From: a virus
IMG/VR virus record: IMGVR_UViG_3300050821_001954
Coordinates: 1 to 50,265 of that record
Length of the DNA stretch: 50,265 nt
Reading direction: 5' to 3' (one strand)
Of this stretch, positions 9,123-17,833 are shown one piece after another (within the stretch, counting starts at the first letter, position 1; every line of letters begins with the position of its first letter). Both the position numbers and the translations under genes were made by a program. The notes under the pieces were generated by a model. The model ran no database searches, was not told where the DNA came from, and saw only the letters and a list, made by a program, of their open reading frames with translations.

Positions 9123-9544
9123 TTAGTTGCTGGCACCTGTGGTACCGATGGCACGAACTTTCGCACGCTGGCGTTCCACACCGTGCCTGCGTTGATCTGC
9201 GAACCGAGTCGCTTATCAATTCCAGCAATCAGATCAGCCTCTAACTGAAACTCGTCTAGCGCCCGTTGCACTGGGTCTCGTTCTGACTCGATCTGCAACA
9301 CGTACTTTTGCACTGCCCCGACTTTGCGAGCTTGCAGATCAACGTTAAGCGCATCCAATTGGTCGTAAGTGGCTAACCATTGTGGACTAGGATCGATACT
9401 CCCCGGTGGTGCTGGAATGGGTACCGTGTGATTTTCTACAGTCTCCGCTTTAGCAACAGACCTAGAGCGTCCATCCAGAACAGCGCCGATAACGGCGCCA
9501 CCAATCAATAGAATGCTGAACAGTATCATCAAGTTCTTCTTCAT
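9119..9544 (-). CDS. Single-span membrane or exported protein, 141 aa
   Basis: An N-terminal signal or anchor MKKNLMILFSILLIGGAVIG is followed by a Pro-rich linker and about 90 residues of charged helices (LDALNVDLQARKVGAVQKYV, DPVQRALDEFQLEADLIAG). The topology suggests a membrane-anchored protein with a soluble helical domain outside the cytoplasm. Spanin i-subunits look similar (N-terminal anchor plus coiled coil), but no o-spanin partner overlaps it. It is the last gene in a run of exported proteins. Function unknown. Confidence 0.7.
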   Translation of the reverse strand: MKKNLMILFSILLIGGAVIGAVLDGRSRSVAKAETVENHTVPIPAPPGSIDPSPQWLATYDQLDALNVDLQARKVGAVQKYVLQIESERDPVQRALDEFQLEADLIAGIDKRLGSQINAGTVWNASVRKFVPSVPQVPATK

Positions 9545-9571
9545 TTGTTCGTGTTCCTCTCTTTCTCTGAT

Positions 9572-10174
9572 TTACTTCTGTACGGCACAGCTCCCCGTGT
9601 TATCGCAAACGGCAAAGAACAGTTCAGGCTGTTTGTTACCCTTCCAGGTGACCGTGCCGCCGCCTATCTTGTTGCCCCTCGCCAGAATCTGCGAGTTGTC
9701 GTAGATGAACCAAAAATCCTTTGCTGTACTGGCATCCACAAAGGATGCGGTCAACGTCTCCTGCGTGCCGATGATATTCAGGGCAACGCTGGTAATGCTC
9801 AACGTCGGCGGATTGGGATTCTGCGGCTCCGTGGCCGACACTTCATTGGATGGCTTGGACTGATTCCCTGTAGTGGACTGCTCATCCGCAACGTAATAGT
9901 AAAGAACTCCCGGCGTAGCGGTAGTGTCGTTATAGGCGCATGTGGACACAGGCGTGGTGCCGTTCAGCGCCGAGGTTCCCACTTCCGCTCCGGAGGTCGT
10001 AGCCCGATAGAAATTAAAGCCCGCTACCGTGACCCCAGCGACCGCCGTTCCCGGGGTACAGCCTAAATTTATAGAGTGCAGCGTTCCGTTGGCTTTCAGT
10101 GTTGGTGCAGTCTGCGCGTGCGCTCCTACGGTAAAGACAAGCAAAACAAAAAGTGCCAAACCATATTTTCTCAT
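9572..10174 (-). CDS. Secreted Fn3/Ig-like protein, 200 aa
   Basis: There is a clear Sec signal peptide (MRKYGLALFVLLVFTVGAHA, cleavage after A-H-A). It is followed by a fibronectin-III-like domain: GFNFYRATTSG, CAYNDTTATPGVLYYYVADE and SKPSNEV have the spacing of Fn3 strands. A second beta domain ends with four clustered Cys residues that could form disulfides outside the cell. The start overlaps the stop of the LuxR-type gene by ATGA. A role in binding host surface polymers is inferred from fold and export only. Confidence 0.75.
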   Translation of the reverse strand: MRKYGLALFVLLVFTVGAHAQTAPTLKANGTLHSINLGCTPGTAVAGVTVAGFNFYRATTSGAEVGTSALNGTTPVSTCAYNDTTATPGVLYYYVADEQSTTGNQSKPSNEVSATEPQNPNPPTLSITSVALNIIGTQETLTASFVDASTAKDFWFIYDNSQILARGNKIGGGTVTWKGNKQPELFFAVCDNTGSCAVQK

Positions 10175-10446
10175 CCGCCTAACTCCCTTCGATTGGTCAG
10201 ATTGAACTTCTTGAGCATTCTTCCAACGTGGAATTTCACAGTACGCTCAGCGATGCCGAGTTCTATCGCGATGACCTTATTCGGCATCCTGATCCGTTCA
10301 AGAACTTGTCGCTGTCTGTCTGTCACCGTAACTCTGGGCATGACACTTGTATTTATTTCGCGCTCAATCTCCTCGATCTTTTGTGGTAGAGCGGCGAGCA
10401 GTGCAATCAGCCGATTCCGGCGCCGAACTAGGTGATCAATACTCAT
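10171..10446 (-). CDS. LuxR/GerE-type helix-turn-helix regulator, 91 aa
   Basis: A basic coiled segment (residues 1-35, IDHLVRRRNRLIALLAALPQ) precedes a complete LuxR C-terminal HTH (about 38-90). The family signature is present: VTDRQRQVLERI, then NKVIAIELGIAERTVKFHVG and MLKKFNLTNRRE. No receiver or autoinducer domain is present, so it resembles short GerE-like DNA-binding proteins. It overlaps both neighbours by ATGA and so is co-translated with the secreted genes. LuxR-type proteins bind roughly 20-bp dyads, which makes it a candidate binder of the 19-bp palindromes in this window (inference). Confidence 0.88.
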   Translation of the reverse strand: MSIDHLVRRRNRLIALLAALPQKIEEIEREINTSVMPRVTVTDRQRQVLERIRMPNKVIAIELGIAERTVKFHVGRMLKKFNLTNRRELGG

Positions 10447-12524
10447 TGTACTACGCTCGCGCCTCCCATTGTCGCCGTGCCGCCGACAGTACCGCTAGGA
10501 CCGCTGCTGCACGATGCCTGCGTGTTCGTATTCTGCACGATGCCGAACGAGGAAATCGCCTCCATTCCGCCGTCGTCGTACATTTGCTCATCGAAGGTCA
10601 ATAAGTTGTTGCATGTGACAGTGAGAGAGGCAGTGCGGGTATAGGGCCCGTATTGGCCCACGCCGCTTGCGGCAAAGTCCACATTGGATGCCAGGGTCGA
10701 ACCTTGCGCCACGAAGTTGACGTTGCTCGCATTGGCTCCCACGACATCTTTAGCAATCGAGTGGAACGTGAGCGTATACGTACCGGCGGGCACAATCCAG
10801 TAAATGTGATTATCCACCTCACTGTTTAGGGAGCCAGTGAAAGCGTGATTCCACAACTTTGCGTCAGTTGCACTGCCGGTGTAATTTCCTGTGTAATCAG
10901 CACAGCAGCCGAGTTGTCCTTGCTGACTGTTCATTCCGATGCCGGCGCCGGACTTCCAAACGTGTCCACCTTGCCCAGTGTCCGTGTAATCGTTGCCAGC
11001 CGCGAAGCTGGGCAAAGCATAGGCCCCTCCGCTGGGCCAAATCCGCAGGATGATACTGTTGGACACACCGGAGTTCGCAGAGCTGGTAACGGTGGCGATG
11101 ATGGTCGATTCGCTCGATGCCGTCGCTGGCGGTGTGTAGAGGCCCGAGGATGACCCGATGCTGCCGACTGCTGAAGATAGCGTCCAGGTTACCGCGGTGT
11201 TGCTGGAGCCGTTGACGACGGCGTTCAGTTGTACCGCTGGAGTCCCAGCCATGATGTCGTAGGCATCTTGCGTCACTCCGACCGTGACACCCAAAAGGTC
11301 CACGTCCGTGCAGGCCGTTCCGCCGCTACTATTGAAGCACACCGTCTCGCGGTTCACAGAGGCTTCCCATGACCCAGAGGTGATCTCAAACGAGGCATCC
11401 GGCACGTACTCAAAATTGGTGGAAGCAACGTTGGCGTTGTTTATCTCGTTGAAGTAGCCGACATCGGCTTCGGACCAAGGAGCGTATTCAATGTTAGTCT
11501 GTCCGTTCGTCCCAATATCAGCAAGGATAAGGCCGTAGTTCTTAAGTTCCGTGAGAATGAGTTGGGCACACGCGGAAAATGTGGATTGGTTGAAAGCGCT
11601 CTTTAGCCGATACCTGCGACCGTAAGGCTGATTACCGCTACTGGCAGCTACGTTCGTCGCAGGCCAGACAAATGTGTTGCCGATATTTCCATTATTTAGT
11701 GTCAATCGCAGAGCGTGATTGATGGCCCCGGTTCCCGCGCCGCTGGCACACGCGGTATCGAACTCTTGCCGCCGCAGTATTAATGGCTGGAGAATCAAAC
11801 CGGCGGCATCAATACCCTGACTCGTCGTTGAGAAATCGGTCGAACTGTATTTCGCGCCCGACTGCGAGTTACAAAGTGAACAACTCTCGTACATCGTTCC
11901 GTTTCCGACCGGATAATAGCCATACTGGTCTTCAAAGTGACCGTTTTGGTAGTTGGCCTTCAAATAGTGGTGGTCTGTTGTAGTGTGCATCGGAACTTCC
12001 GTGCGTGTCTGGTACCACCCAGACTCGGCTAACCCGCTCAGAAAAGTATTGGACGATGGGTTGAAGTATGTACCGTTGCTGGTGCCGGGAGCATAGTAAA
12101 AAACCATGCTATCCGTGGATGTGGAGTTATTCACATAGTTTATGGGGAAGGAAGGAAGGATGTTCAGATTCCAAGCGAAGCCGCCGTTGAAAGTCGTGCC
12201 CGTCAGGCCGGATGTAGCGTTGTCGATGCGCGTATTGAAGATATTGTTGTTCGGATACAGTTGCCAGCCTGCGAGCTGCTGTTTGGCATTGACTGTGGAC
12301 GGAGCTGTGTAGACTCCACCTACTGTGATGCTGCCCAGGCCGGATGTCGCCCCGCCCGTGGCGTTGGTCCCCGACACTGACCACCCAGTTCCACCTGTGC
12401 AGGTGCCCGTGCAAGTAAAGGTCTGTGTCCCGCCCTGGTTGATTGCTGGATTGAGCGGAGATATCGTCTGCGCAGATAATGAACCGCTAAGGGCAAAAAA
12501 CAGTCCGATGGCTATGCGCTTCAC
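10443..12524 (-). CDS. Large secreted multidomain Ig-like protein, 693 aa
   Basis: A signal peptide (MKRIAIGLFFALSGSLSA) is followed by a bacterial Ig-like domain containing TISPLNPAINQGGTQTFTC and GSITVGGVYTAPST. Next comes a unique Asn/Tyr-rich region (about 80-400) with TTDHHYLKANYQNGHFEDQY. A second Ig-like repeat (about 405-490) contains VTWTLSSAVGSIGSSSGLYT. A C-terminal beta-rich domain (about 500-660) resembles carbohydrate-binding modules in its aromatic and Gly pattern (GTYTLTFHSIAKDV). The GxIxxxGxYTxP pattern is common in secreted proteins of Acidobacteriota. It could be a tail-spike-like adhesin or a secreted glycan-binding protein. No catalytic residues could be assigned. Confidence 0.8.
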   Translation of the reverse strand: MKRIAIGLFFALSGSLSAQTISPLNPAINQGGTQTFTCTGTCTGGTGWSVSGTNATGGATSGLGSITVGGVYTAPSTVNAKQQLAGWQLYPNNNIFNTRIDNATSGLTGTTFNGGFAWNLNILPSFPINYVNNSTSTDSMVFYYAPGTSNGTYFNPSSNTFLSGLAESGWYQTRTEVPMHTTTDHHYLKANYQNGHFEDQYGYYPVGNGTMYESCSLCNSQSGAKYSSTDFSTTSQGIDAAGLILQPLILRRQEFDTACASGAGTGAINHALRLTLNNGNIGNTFVWPATNVAASSGNQPYGRRYRLKSAFNQSTFSACAQLILTELKNYGLILADIGTNGQTNIEYAPWSEADVGYFNEINNANVASTNFEYVPDASFEITSGSWEASVNRETVCFNSSGGTACTDVDLLGVTVGVTQDAYDIMAGTPAVQLNAVVNGSSNTAVTWTLSSAVGSIGSSSGLYTPPATASSESTIIATVTSSANSGVSNSIILRIWPSGGAYALPSFAAGNDYTDTGQGGHVWKSGAGIGMNSQQGQLGCCADYTGNYTGSATDAKLWNHAFTGSLNSEVDNHIYWIVPAGTYTLTFHSIAKDVVGANASNVNFVAQGSTLASNVDFAASGVGQYGPYTRTASLTVTCNNLLTFDEQMYDDGGMEAISSFGIVQNTNTQASCSSGPSGTVGGTATMGGASVVQ

Positions 12525-13288
12525 AGCCCACTTTTACCGCCTAGTCCAGATTTACCGCCCATACCGCCGCCGGCGACACTAGGTGTTTGCGTAGCGTTTT
12601 TAAGCGCAACCGTGAAAATCGTCCATTGGCCGGTCGTATTCGTCGTTGCGGTCCCGGTATAGGTTCCCGTCGACGTGACGTTCTGGTCCTCCAGAAACCC
12701 GGAATGCCCTGTGCCGCCGTTCTGCTTCTCAATGGTGTAACTCGTTCCGGCTGTGAAGGTCGCGCCGCTGACTGGCTGAAACCCCACAGCTACGAGGGTG
12801 TCTACAGCCGTCCCTGTTACGCAGTTTCCAGTCGCCAAACTTGTAGAGTTACCAGACCCACTACATTCCGTATCCACGACAGCCGATGTCGCCATATTGT
12901 TGTACTCAGCGCTGAAGCCATTGGATGCTACGCTGGCCGACAGCGTGAATACAACGCTCATGCATCCGCCCGCAGTCAGCGCCGTATAAATCGCAATAGA
13001 ATTGCCGGTGCCGCGGAATGGAGAGCCAGGGACCGCCGTAAAGCTGTCGCTGCAACCGTCGCTTATGGTTGTGACTGTAGATGTTGCGTCGGCCCAACCG
13101 CAAGCTATGACGATCGTGTTGTTCGCTGTCGTATTTGAGGGGAACCCTGTGGAGCAATCAGTCCCAGAACCGTTTCCACTTTCATTGCTTTGAACGGGAG
13201 GCGCGCCGCCAGTAGCATGGACCGGAGCGCACCACGCCAGCGTGGCGAGCAATAGAACAAACGGTAGGAGCAATCGTCGTTGTGTCAT
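12521..13288 (-). CDS. Secreted jelly-roll-like protein with Gly tail, 255 aa
   Basis: The start is placed at ATG 13288 (MTQRRLLLPFVLLLATLAWC) because this gives a proper signal peptide and avoids overlapping the upstream stop at 13297. An upstream in-frame ATG at 13318 exists. The mature part is Ser/Thr/Gly-rich and beta-predicted, with six or more Cys residues (IVIACGWADATSTVTTISDG, GGCMSVVFTLS) and a closing VALKNATQ strand. It ends in a Gly/Lys/Ser tail (GGGMGGKSGLGGKSGL). The pattern of spaced Cys and 'TVALK' ending is seen in phage and soil-bacterial surface proteins of unknown role. Confidence 0.72.
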   Translation of the reverse strand: MTQRRLLLPFVLLLATLAWCAPVHATGGAPPVQSNESGNGSGTDCSTGFPSNTTANNTIVIACGWADATSTVTTISDGCSDSFTAVPGSPFRGTGNSIAIYTALTAGGCMSVVFTLSASVASNGFSAEYNNMATSAVVDTECSGSGNSTSLATGNCVTGTAVDTLVAVGFQPVSGATFTAGTSYTIEKQNGGTGHSGFLEDQNVTSTGTYTGTATTNTTGQWTIFTVALKNATQTPSVAGGGMGGKSGLGGKSGL

Positions 13289-13296
13289 TGGAGACT

Positions 13297-16200
13297 CTAC
13301 TGGTACCACACCGAACAATAACTCCCGCGCTTCACGATGAAGTTGTCCGTCCCGGTCGTCGTGGCTACATAAACACCAAAGACGCCGGGCGTAGCGTTGG
13401 ATGGCTGCTCAACCGTTCCATCCAGTTCCGCCTTCCATATCGTCGTGATCGCACTGGGCGTGAACGTGACCACGGCAGTAGGCGTCGTAGAGGCCAAGGC
13501 TGTAAGCGTTCCGGTTACTAAAACGCTCGTTGACGTAAACGCGGTTCCGCTGGCGTTCGCCTGCGTTGGCGCGGTTCCGGTTATCCCGATTCCGAAACTG
13601 TCGGATACAGCCGATGTTCCCTGGTCGTATATGATGCCGCAGTGAAAGCTGATGACCACAGCCTTACTGACCGGCAGGGTTGTACTGAGGCCGGTAATCA
13701 ACTGGAGCGTAGTGCTCGTCGAATCGGTGAAATCGGAGGCGACGGTGAGAAGCACCGGAACGGGATGGTAGCTCTCTGTGCAAATAGCTGAAGCGCAACC
13801 GTCGGTCTGCTTGTAAGAGGCAATGTTTGGAGCGGCACCTGGCCTCGTAATCGTGTATGCCGTCACGGCGGTAGGCGCTTGGTCGATGATGCTGTTCGCC
13901 GGAATGTTCGTGTTGGCGGTCGTGTTCGTCGCACCCTGAGCCAAGTAGACAAACCCCGCGTTGGCTCCGGCGACCTGAACGACGCCGGCGAGACCTGCGG
14001 TTCCAGATCCGCCCGTGCCCGCCGCGCCGGGCGTCAGAACGATGCTTCCGCCGTTGGCGTTGGTGCCCGTTCCGGCGCCTGCCCCTCCTGGGCCAGCCGT
14101 CAGATTGAGCGCGCCGCCCGCACCACCCGGAGCGTTACCGCTTGCACCGCCTCCGGTTCCAGTCGTCAGCGTGACCGTGCCGCCAGCGCCTCCGGTCCCT
14201 GCGGTCGCACCGGTTGCCGCGCCACCGTTACCAGCTACAAGCGAAAGGAGCGAGCCAACACCCGCAGTACCCGTTGCGGTTGAGTTGCCGCCACCCGTCA
14301 AACCAGTGATAGAAAAAAGCGTTCCCGCCGACAAGCCCGGGCTAGTAGCGGAGGACGCGATAGCCGTGCCCTGCACCAGCATCTCGCCAGTCACACCCGC
14401 CGTGCCTGAGCCGCCAATACCGGCTTTGCCGAGCGTAAAGACCACGTTGCCGCCGTTGGCGTTCGCTCCGGTGCCCAGCGACGCGCCGCCGTTGCCCGTC
14501 GTCAGATTGAGCGCACCGCCAGCGCCTCCGACCGCGTTCGTGCCCGTGCCTGCGCCGCCAGTGCCTGAGTTAAGAGAAACGACCGAACCGACGCCCCCTG
14601 TGCCCGCCGCATTGGACGAAGCACCGCCCGCGATACCGACTACGTTGAATAGTGTCCCGGTAGCGATCCCCGCCGTACCGGCCACGGACGCTGGAGCCGT
14701 ACTGGTGATTAGGAATTGACCATTGACGCCGGGGGTTCCTGTCGTTCCTCCCACGCCAAGCGTCACGCTGAAATTTCCGCCGTTGCCGCTGGTGCCCGTC
14801 GCTCCGGCATTGCCACCGTTTCCGGTTATTCCGAAGTGTCCCCCGCCGTTGCCGCCGTTATTGGTTGTCGTGCCACCGCCCGCACCTCCGTTGCCTTCCG
14901 TGATTGTCCACGAACCACCCGCCCCGCCGTTTCCGGTCGTGGCACCGCCAGCCGACCCATTGCCACCCAGTAGCACGTAACCCGCGCCGATGCTGCCGGC
15001 ATTGGAAGCTCCGGCCAAACCACCAGCAGCGGCGGCGGTGACGTTGATGATGTTGGGGGCGGCAGCGTTCGCTGGACCATTGGCTCCCTGTGTGAGTTGT
15101 AGGGCTATGGAGGTCGAGGTCGTCAGCGTCGTAATCTGATGTTCCACGGCGCCCGCCGTGGTCGCAGCCGTCGTCTCTCCTGTGGTCAGGCAGGTTGTGC
15201 CGCTGGTCAGTGCGCAGTTGAAGATGAGCGGATTGTTCCCATCTGCAAAAGTAGCTATAGCTCCCGTAGGACTGACGACTTGGTTGAGCGGAATATTCGG
15301 AAGATCGCCAGTCGCTATAGCTCGGAAGGCTGGGGCGGTAGCTGTGGCGAACAGTGCATGGGTCGTAGTGGTGTCCGCCGCTGTGGACACAGGCGCTCCG
15401 CCAGCGCCGCCGCCGTAAACCACTCCGTAATGAGTCAAAGCGGCCGAGGATGCCCAACTCGTAGCGGTGTTGAAATATGGAATGCCGCCACTGGTTCCGG
15501 CTATGGTCAACGTGACCGCTCCGGTGGACGCGCTGTTGGTAATCACCGTCCCATCACCGCTAACACTTGTCACCGCACCGGAGGCGCCATTCCCAGTCTG
15601 CCCCTGCATCTGCCAGTTGGCACCGTCAAACTCAAGCAGGGTGTCCTGTCCCGCTAGGAAATCGTTGGCCGCAATAGCCGTTCCACCGCCTTGCTTCTTT
15701 ACCGGAGCCGCGGAAGTGCTATTCACATTGAGCGTCATCGCTCCGGTGCTGGCTACGTCAGCTTGGAACAGAATCACATCGCCATCGGCGGGCGTGAAGG
15801 AAGGCGACGTGGTACAGGTATAAGTGGTTCCCGAGCCCGATGCAGCCAAACAGGTCAACGGTGTTGATTCGTTGTGCGCCGTTGGATTTGTCGAGATTGC
15901 TCCGGCCGCCGAGATAGAGATGGGGAGCGTTCCGCTTAGACCGGAACTGCCAACATTCCCAATCGGGATCGCGTTCACAAAGGAGAGTGTGTTGACGTTC
16001 GCGGCGTTCGTTCCCAGCAAGTAACCCGTAGCGGATACGGCCGGCAGGATGAATTGGTAGTTTGTGATCCCGCTGGCTGGGCAGGATATTTGAATGTTCG
16101 CCGCTACTAGAGTCGGCGCGGTTCCCGCCGAACACTGGAAATAGCCGGCACCGGAGCCAGTTGCCGTGTAGCTCGCGCCGGTAGCGTTTCCAGAGACATC

Positions 16201-17766
16201 CACCTTAAACTGAGTCGAATTACCGACGCGTAGGTCCATGAGCACTGACGCGGCAGCGCTGCTCGTATTGGTGACGTTCTCAAGGATGCCTTCGCCGGTT
16301 AACCCAGAATTATTCCAGGTGCTTTCAAGTTGCAGAAGCGGCGTGGCAACAGTATTCGTGATGCTTCCCTGGGCAATCTCTAGAGGAGTCGCTGTCGAAT
16401 TGGTCGCCGTGCTGATCGAATGAACAGCTTGATTCGCTAGCCCATTTGTCAGTGTGCCGTTGGTCGCGGCAGATGTTTCTCCGAAGGCAATGCCGTCCTG
16501 AGCGTCTGTAGTCTGCGCCCAATTCCAGGTTTGAGGATTGTTACCGTTGGCGATGGTGTTGGCACCCGTAGCAACAGTGATCGCCGACAACGCTGTCGCT
16601 CCGCCTCCGCCGCAGTTTGTCGAGCCAGAGTCAGACAGCAGCACATTTCCGCTAGATACAGTGGCCTGAATACAATGCCCCGTAGTCGGCGCGGAAGCGA
16701 AGGGTGCCACAATAGCGTCGGCTGCGTTGGCCCAGACGTGTATGTTGTTGGCGGTCGTGTCTAGGCCGAGTGTACTGTTAACGTTCGCTGCGAAACCAAC
16801 TCCTTCGGGGACCTCCATCGTCGCGGATGTGAAGTCCTGTAGTCCAGCGGTGTAGACGTTCGTTTGATCAGTGTAGACCGTCGTTGCGAGTAATACTCCT
16901 TTCGCTGGCACTCCGGTCGCACTGGCTTGCAATCCACCACCGAGGACTACGGCGTTATTGGTGAGCGCGGCAGCACTGGTCACGCACGTCGCGCAGGCGA
17001 TGGTTCCGGTCGTGGTGATCGTTCCGCCGGTGATCGGAGAGGTCGTGGCAATACTGGTGACGCCAGCACCACTTCCGGTCGCAGCGGCCGTAATTCTTCC
17101 TTTGGCGTCTACCGTAATGTTCGCATTTGTGAAGGAGCCCACATTCGCGTTGACAGTAGCCAGCGTGGTAACACAGGAACTACCGGGTGTCGTTATGTCT
17201 CCGGTCAGTGTCGGCAATGCTCCGCAAGGTAAGCCGGTCGCATTGGTCAACACTAGGGCAGAAGGAGTACCAAGTGCCGGGGCCACCAAGGTTGGCGACG
17301 TCCCGAAAACTAGTGTCCCGGTTCCATTTTCATCTGTGACTGCGGCTGCTACTTGGGACGAAGTAAGAGAACCAGCCGCCAAGGCATTCGCGGTTACGGT
17401 TCCCGTTCCCGTGGGGCCAAGGGATGCGCCGGTTCCGACCAGCATCGCTGCCTGTGTATTTGTGGCGCTTGTCAAGGCGCTGAATGCGGTGGCCGCCGTA
17501 GCGGAAGCGGTTATCGTCAGCACTCCTCCAGAATTAGAGCAGGTAGTGTTCGTGCCGCAGTTGAAGATCGAAGCGACTCCTATTCCGCTTCCACCGTTCT
17601 GAAAAGTCAGGCCACCACTTGCGGCCGTGTCCAAGGTTCCATTTGTGGTTACGAAATGCCAAGTTCCAGTTGGCACATCGAATTGAACGATCCCAGGAGC
17701 TCTACTTTGTCCGTAAAGTGGCACCGTTGCCATCAGAAGCAATACGGTCAAAAATAGTTTTCGCAT
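13297..17766 (-). CDS. Giant tail-fibre-like protein with signal peptide, 1,489 aa
   Basis: It begins with a Sec-type signal (MRKLFLTVLLLMATVPLYGQ), unusual for a virion fibre. Residues about 60-340 hold fibre-like repeats such as ALGTPSALVLTNATGLP, known from long tail fibres. The central part is Thr/Ser/Gly-rich beta-helix-like sequence. From about residue 900 to 1260 there is a PGRS-like Gly/Ala region with at least two diverged tandem units of about 110-130 aa, each ending in a G-x-V-Q-V/A-G-type strand. The C-terminal 170 residues form a separate beta domain ending KRGSYCSVWYQ, suited to receptor binding or trimerisation. A strong Shine-Dalgarno (AAGGAAGGAG) and a candidate promoter precede it. 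Confidence 0.85.
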   Translation of the reverse strand: MRKLFLTVLLLMATVPLYGQSRAPGIVQFDVPTGTWHFVTTNGTLDTAASGGLTFQNGGSGIGVASIFNCGTNTTCSNSGGVLTITASATAATAFSALTSATNTQAAMLVGTGASLGPTGTGTVTANALAAGSLTSSQVAAAVTDENGTGTLVFGTSPTLVAPALGTPSALVLTNATGLPCGALPTLTGDITTPGSSCVTTLATVNANVGSFTNANITVDAKGRITAAATGSGAGVTSIATTSPITGGTITTTGTIACATCVTSAAALTNNAVVLGGGLQASATGVPAKGVLLATTVYTDQTNVYTAGLQDFTSATMEVPEGVGFAANVNSTLGLDTTANNIHVWANAADAIVAPFASAPTTGHCIQATVSSGNVLLSDSGSTNCGGGGATALSAITVATGANTIANGNNPQTWNWAQTTDAQDGIAFGETSAATNGTLTNGLANQAVHSISTATNSTATPLEIAQGSITNTVATPLLQLESTWNNSGLTGEGILENVTNTSSAAASVLMDLRVGNSTQFKVDVSGNATGASYTATGSGAGYFQCSAGTAPTLVAANIQISCPASGITNYQFILPAVSATGYLLGTNAANVNTLSFVNAIPIGNVGSSGLSGTLPISISAAGAISTNPTAHNESTPLTCLAASGSGTTYTCTTSPSFTPADGDVILFQADVASTGAMTLNVNSTSAAPVKKQGGGTAIAANDFLAGQDTLLEFDGANWQMQGQTGNGASGAVTSVSGDGTVITNSASTGAVTLTIAGTSGGIPYFNTATSWASSAALTHYGVVYGGGAGGAPVSTAADTTTTHALFATATAPAFRAIATGDLPNIPLNQVVSPTGAIATFADGNNPLIFNCALTSGTTCLTTGETTAATTAGAVEHQITTLTTSTSIALQLTQGANGPANAAAPNIINVTAAAAGGLAGASNAGSIGAGYVLLGGNGSAGGATTGNGGAGGSWTITEGNGGAGGGTTTNNGGNGGGHFGITGNGGNAGATGTSGNGGNFSVTLGVGGTTGTPGVNGQFLITSTAPASVAGTAGIATGTLFNVVGIAGGASSNAAGTGGVGSVVSLNSGTGGAGTGTNAVGGAGGALNLTTGNGGASLGTGANANGGNVVFTLGKAGIGGSGTAGVTGEMLVQGTAIASSATSPGLSAGTLFSITGLTGGGNSTATGTAGVGSLLSLVAGNGGAATGATAGTGGAGGTVTLTTGTGGGASGNAPGGAGGALNLTAGPGGAGAGTGTNANGGSIVLTPGAAGTGGSGTAGLAGVVQVAGANAGFVYLAQGATNTTANTNIPANSIIDQAPTAVTAYTITRPGAAPNIASYKQTDGCASAICTESYHPVPVLLTVASDFTDSTSTTLQLITGLSTTLPVSKAVVISFHCGIIYDQGTSAVSDSFGIGITGTAPTQANASGTAFTSTSVLVTGTLTALASTTPTAVVTFTPSAITTIWKAELDGTVEQPSNATPGVFGVYVATTTGTDNFIVKRGSYCSVWYQ

Positions 17767-17803
17767 GACTCCTTCCTTGGCCTTACGCCATCTTTCGTGC
17801 GCT

Positions 17804-17831
17804 ACTCTAGCCAGAACTGGCCACTTGTCAA
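17804..17831 (-). promoter_or_regulatory. Candidate sigma-70 promoter for fibre operon
   Basis: On the minus strand a perfect -35 TTGACA (17831-17826) is followed after 16 bp by TAGAGT (17809-17804, four of six consensus bases). The inferred start lies about 30 bases before the ATG at 17766, leaving room for the AAGGAAGGAG ribosome site. It occupies one of the few real gaps in the structural region. Confidence 0.45.
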
Positions 17832-17833
17832 CG

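Noticed and set aside
14015-14719. Plus-strand Pro/Val-rich ORF of 234 codons
   Set aside because: Mirror image of the Gly/Ala-rich repeats of the fibre gene; the repetitive composition keeps the opposite frame open.
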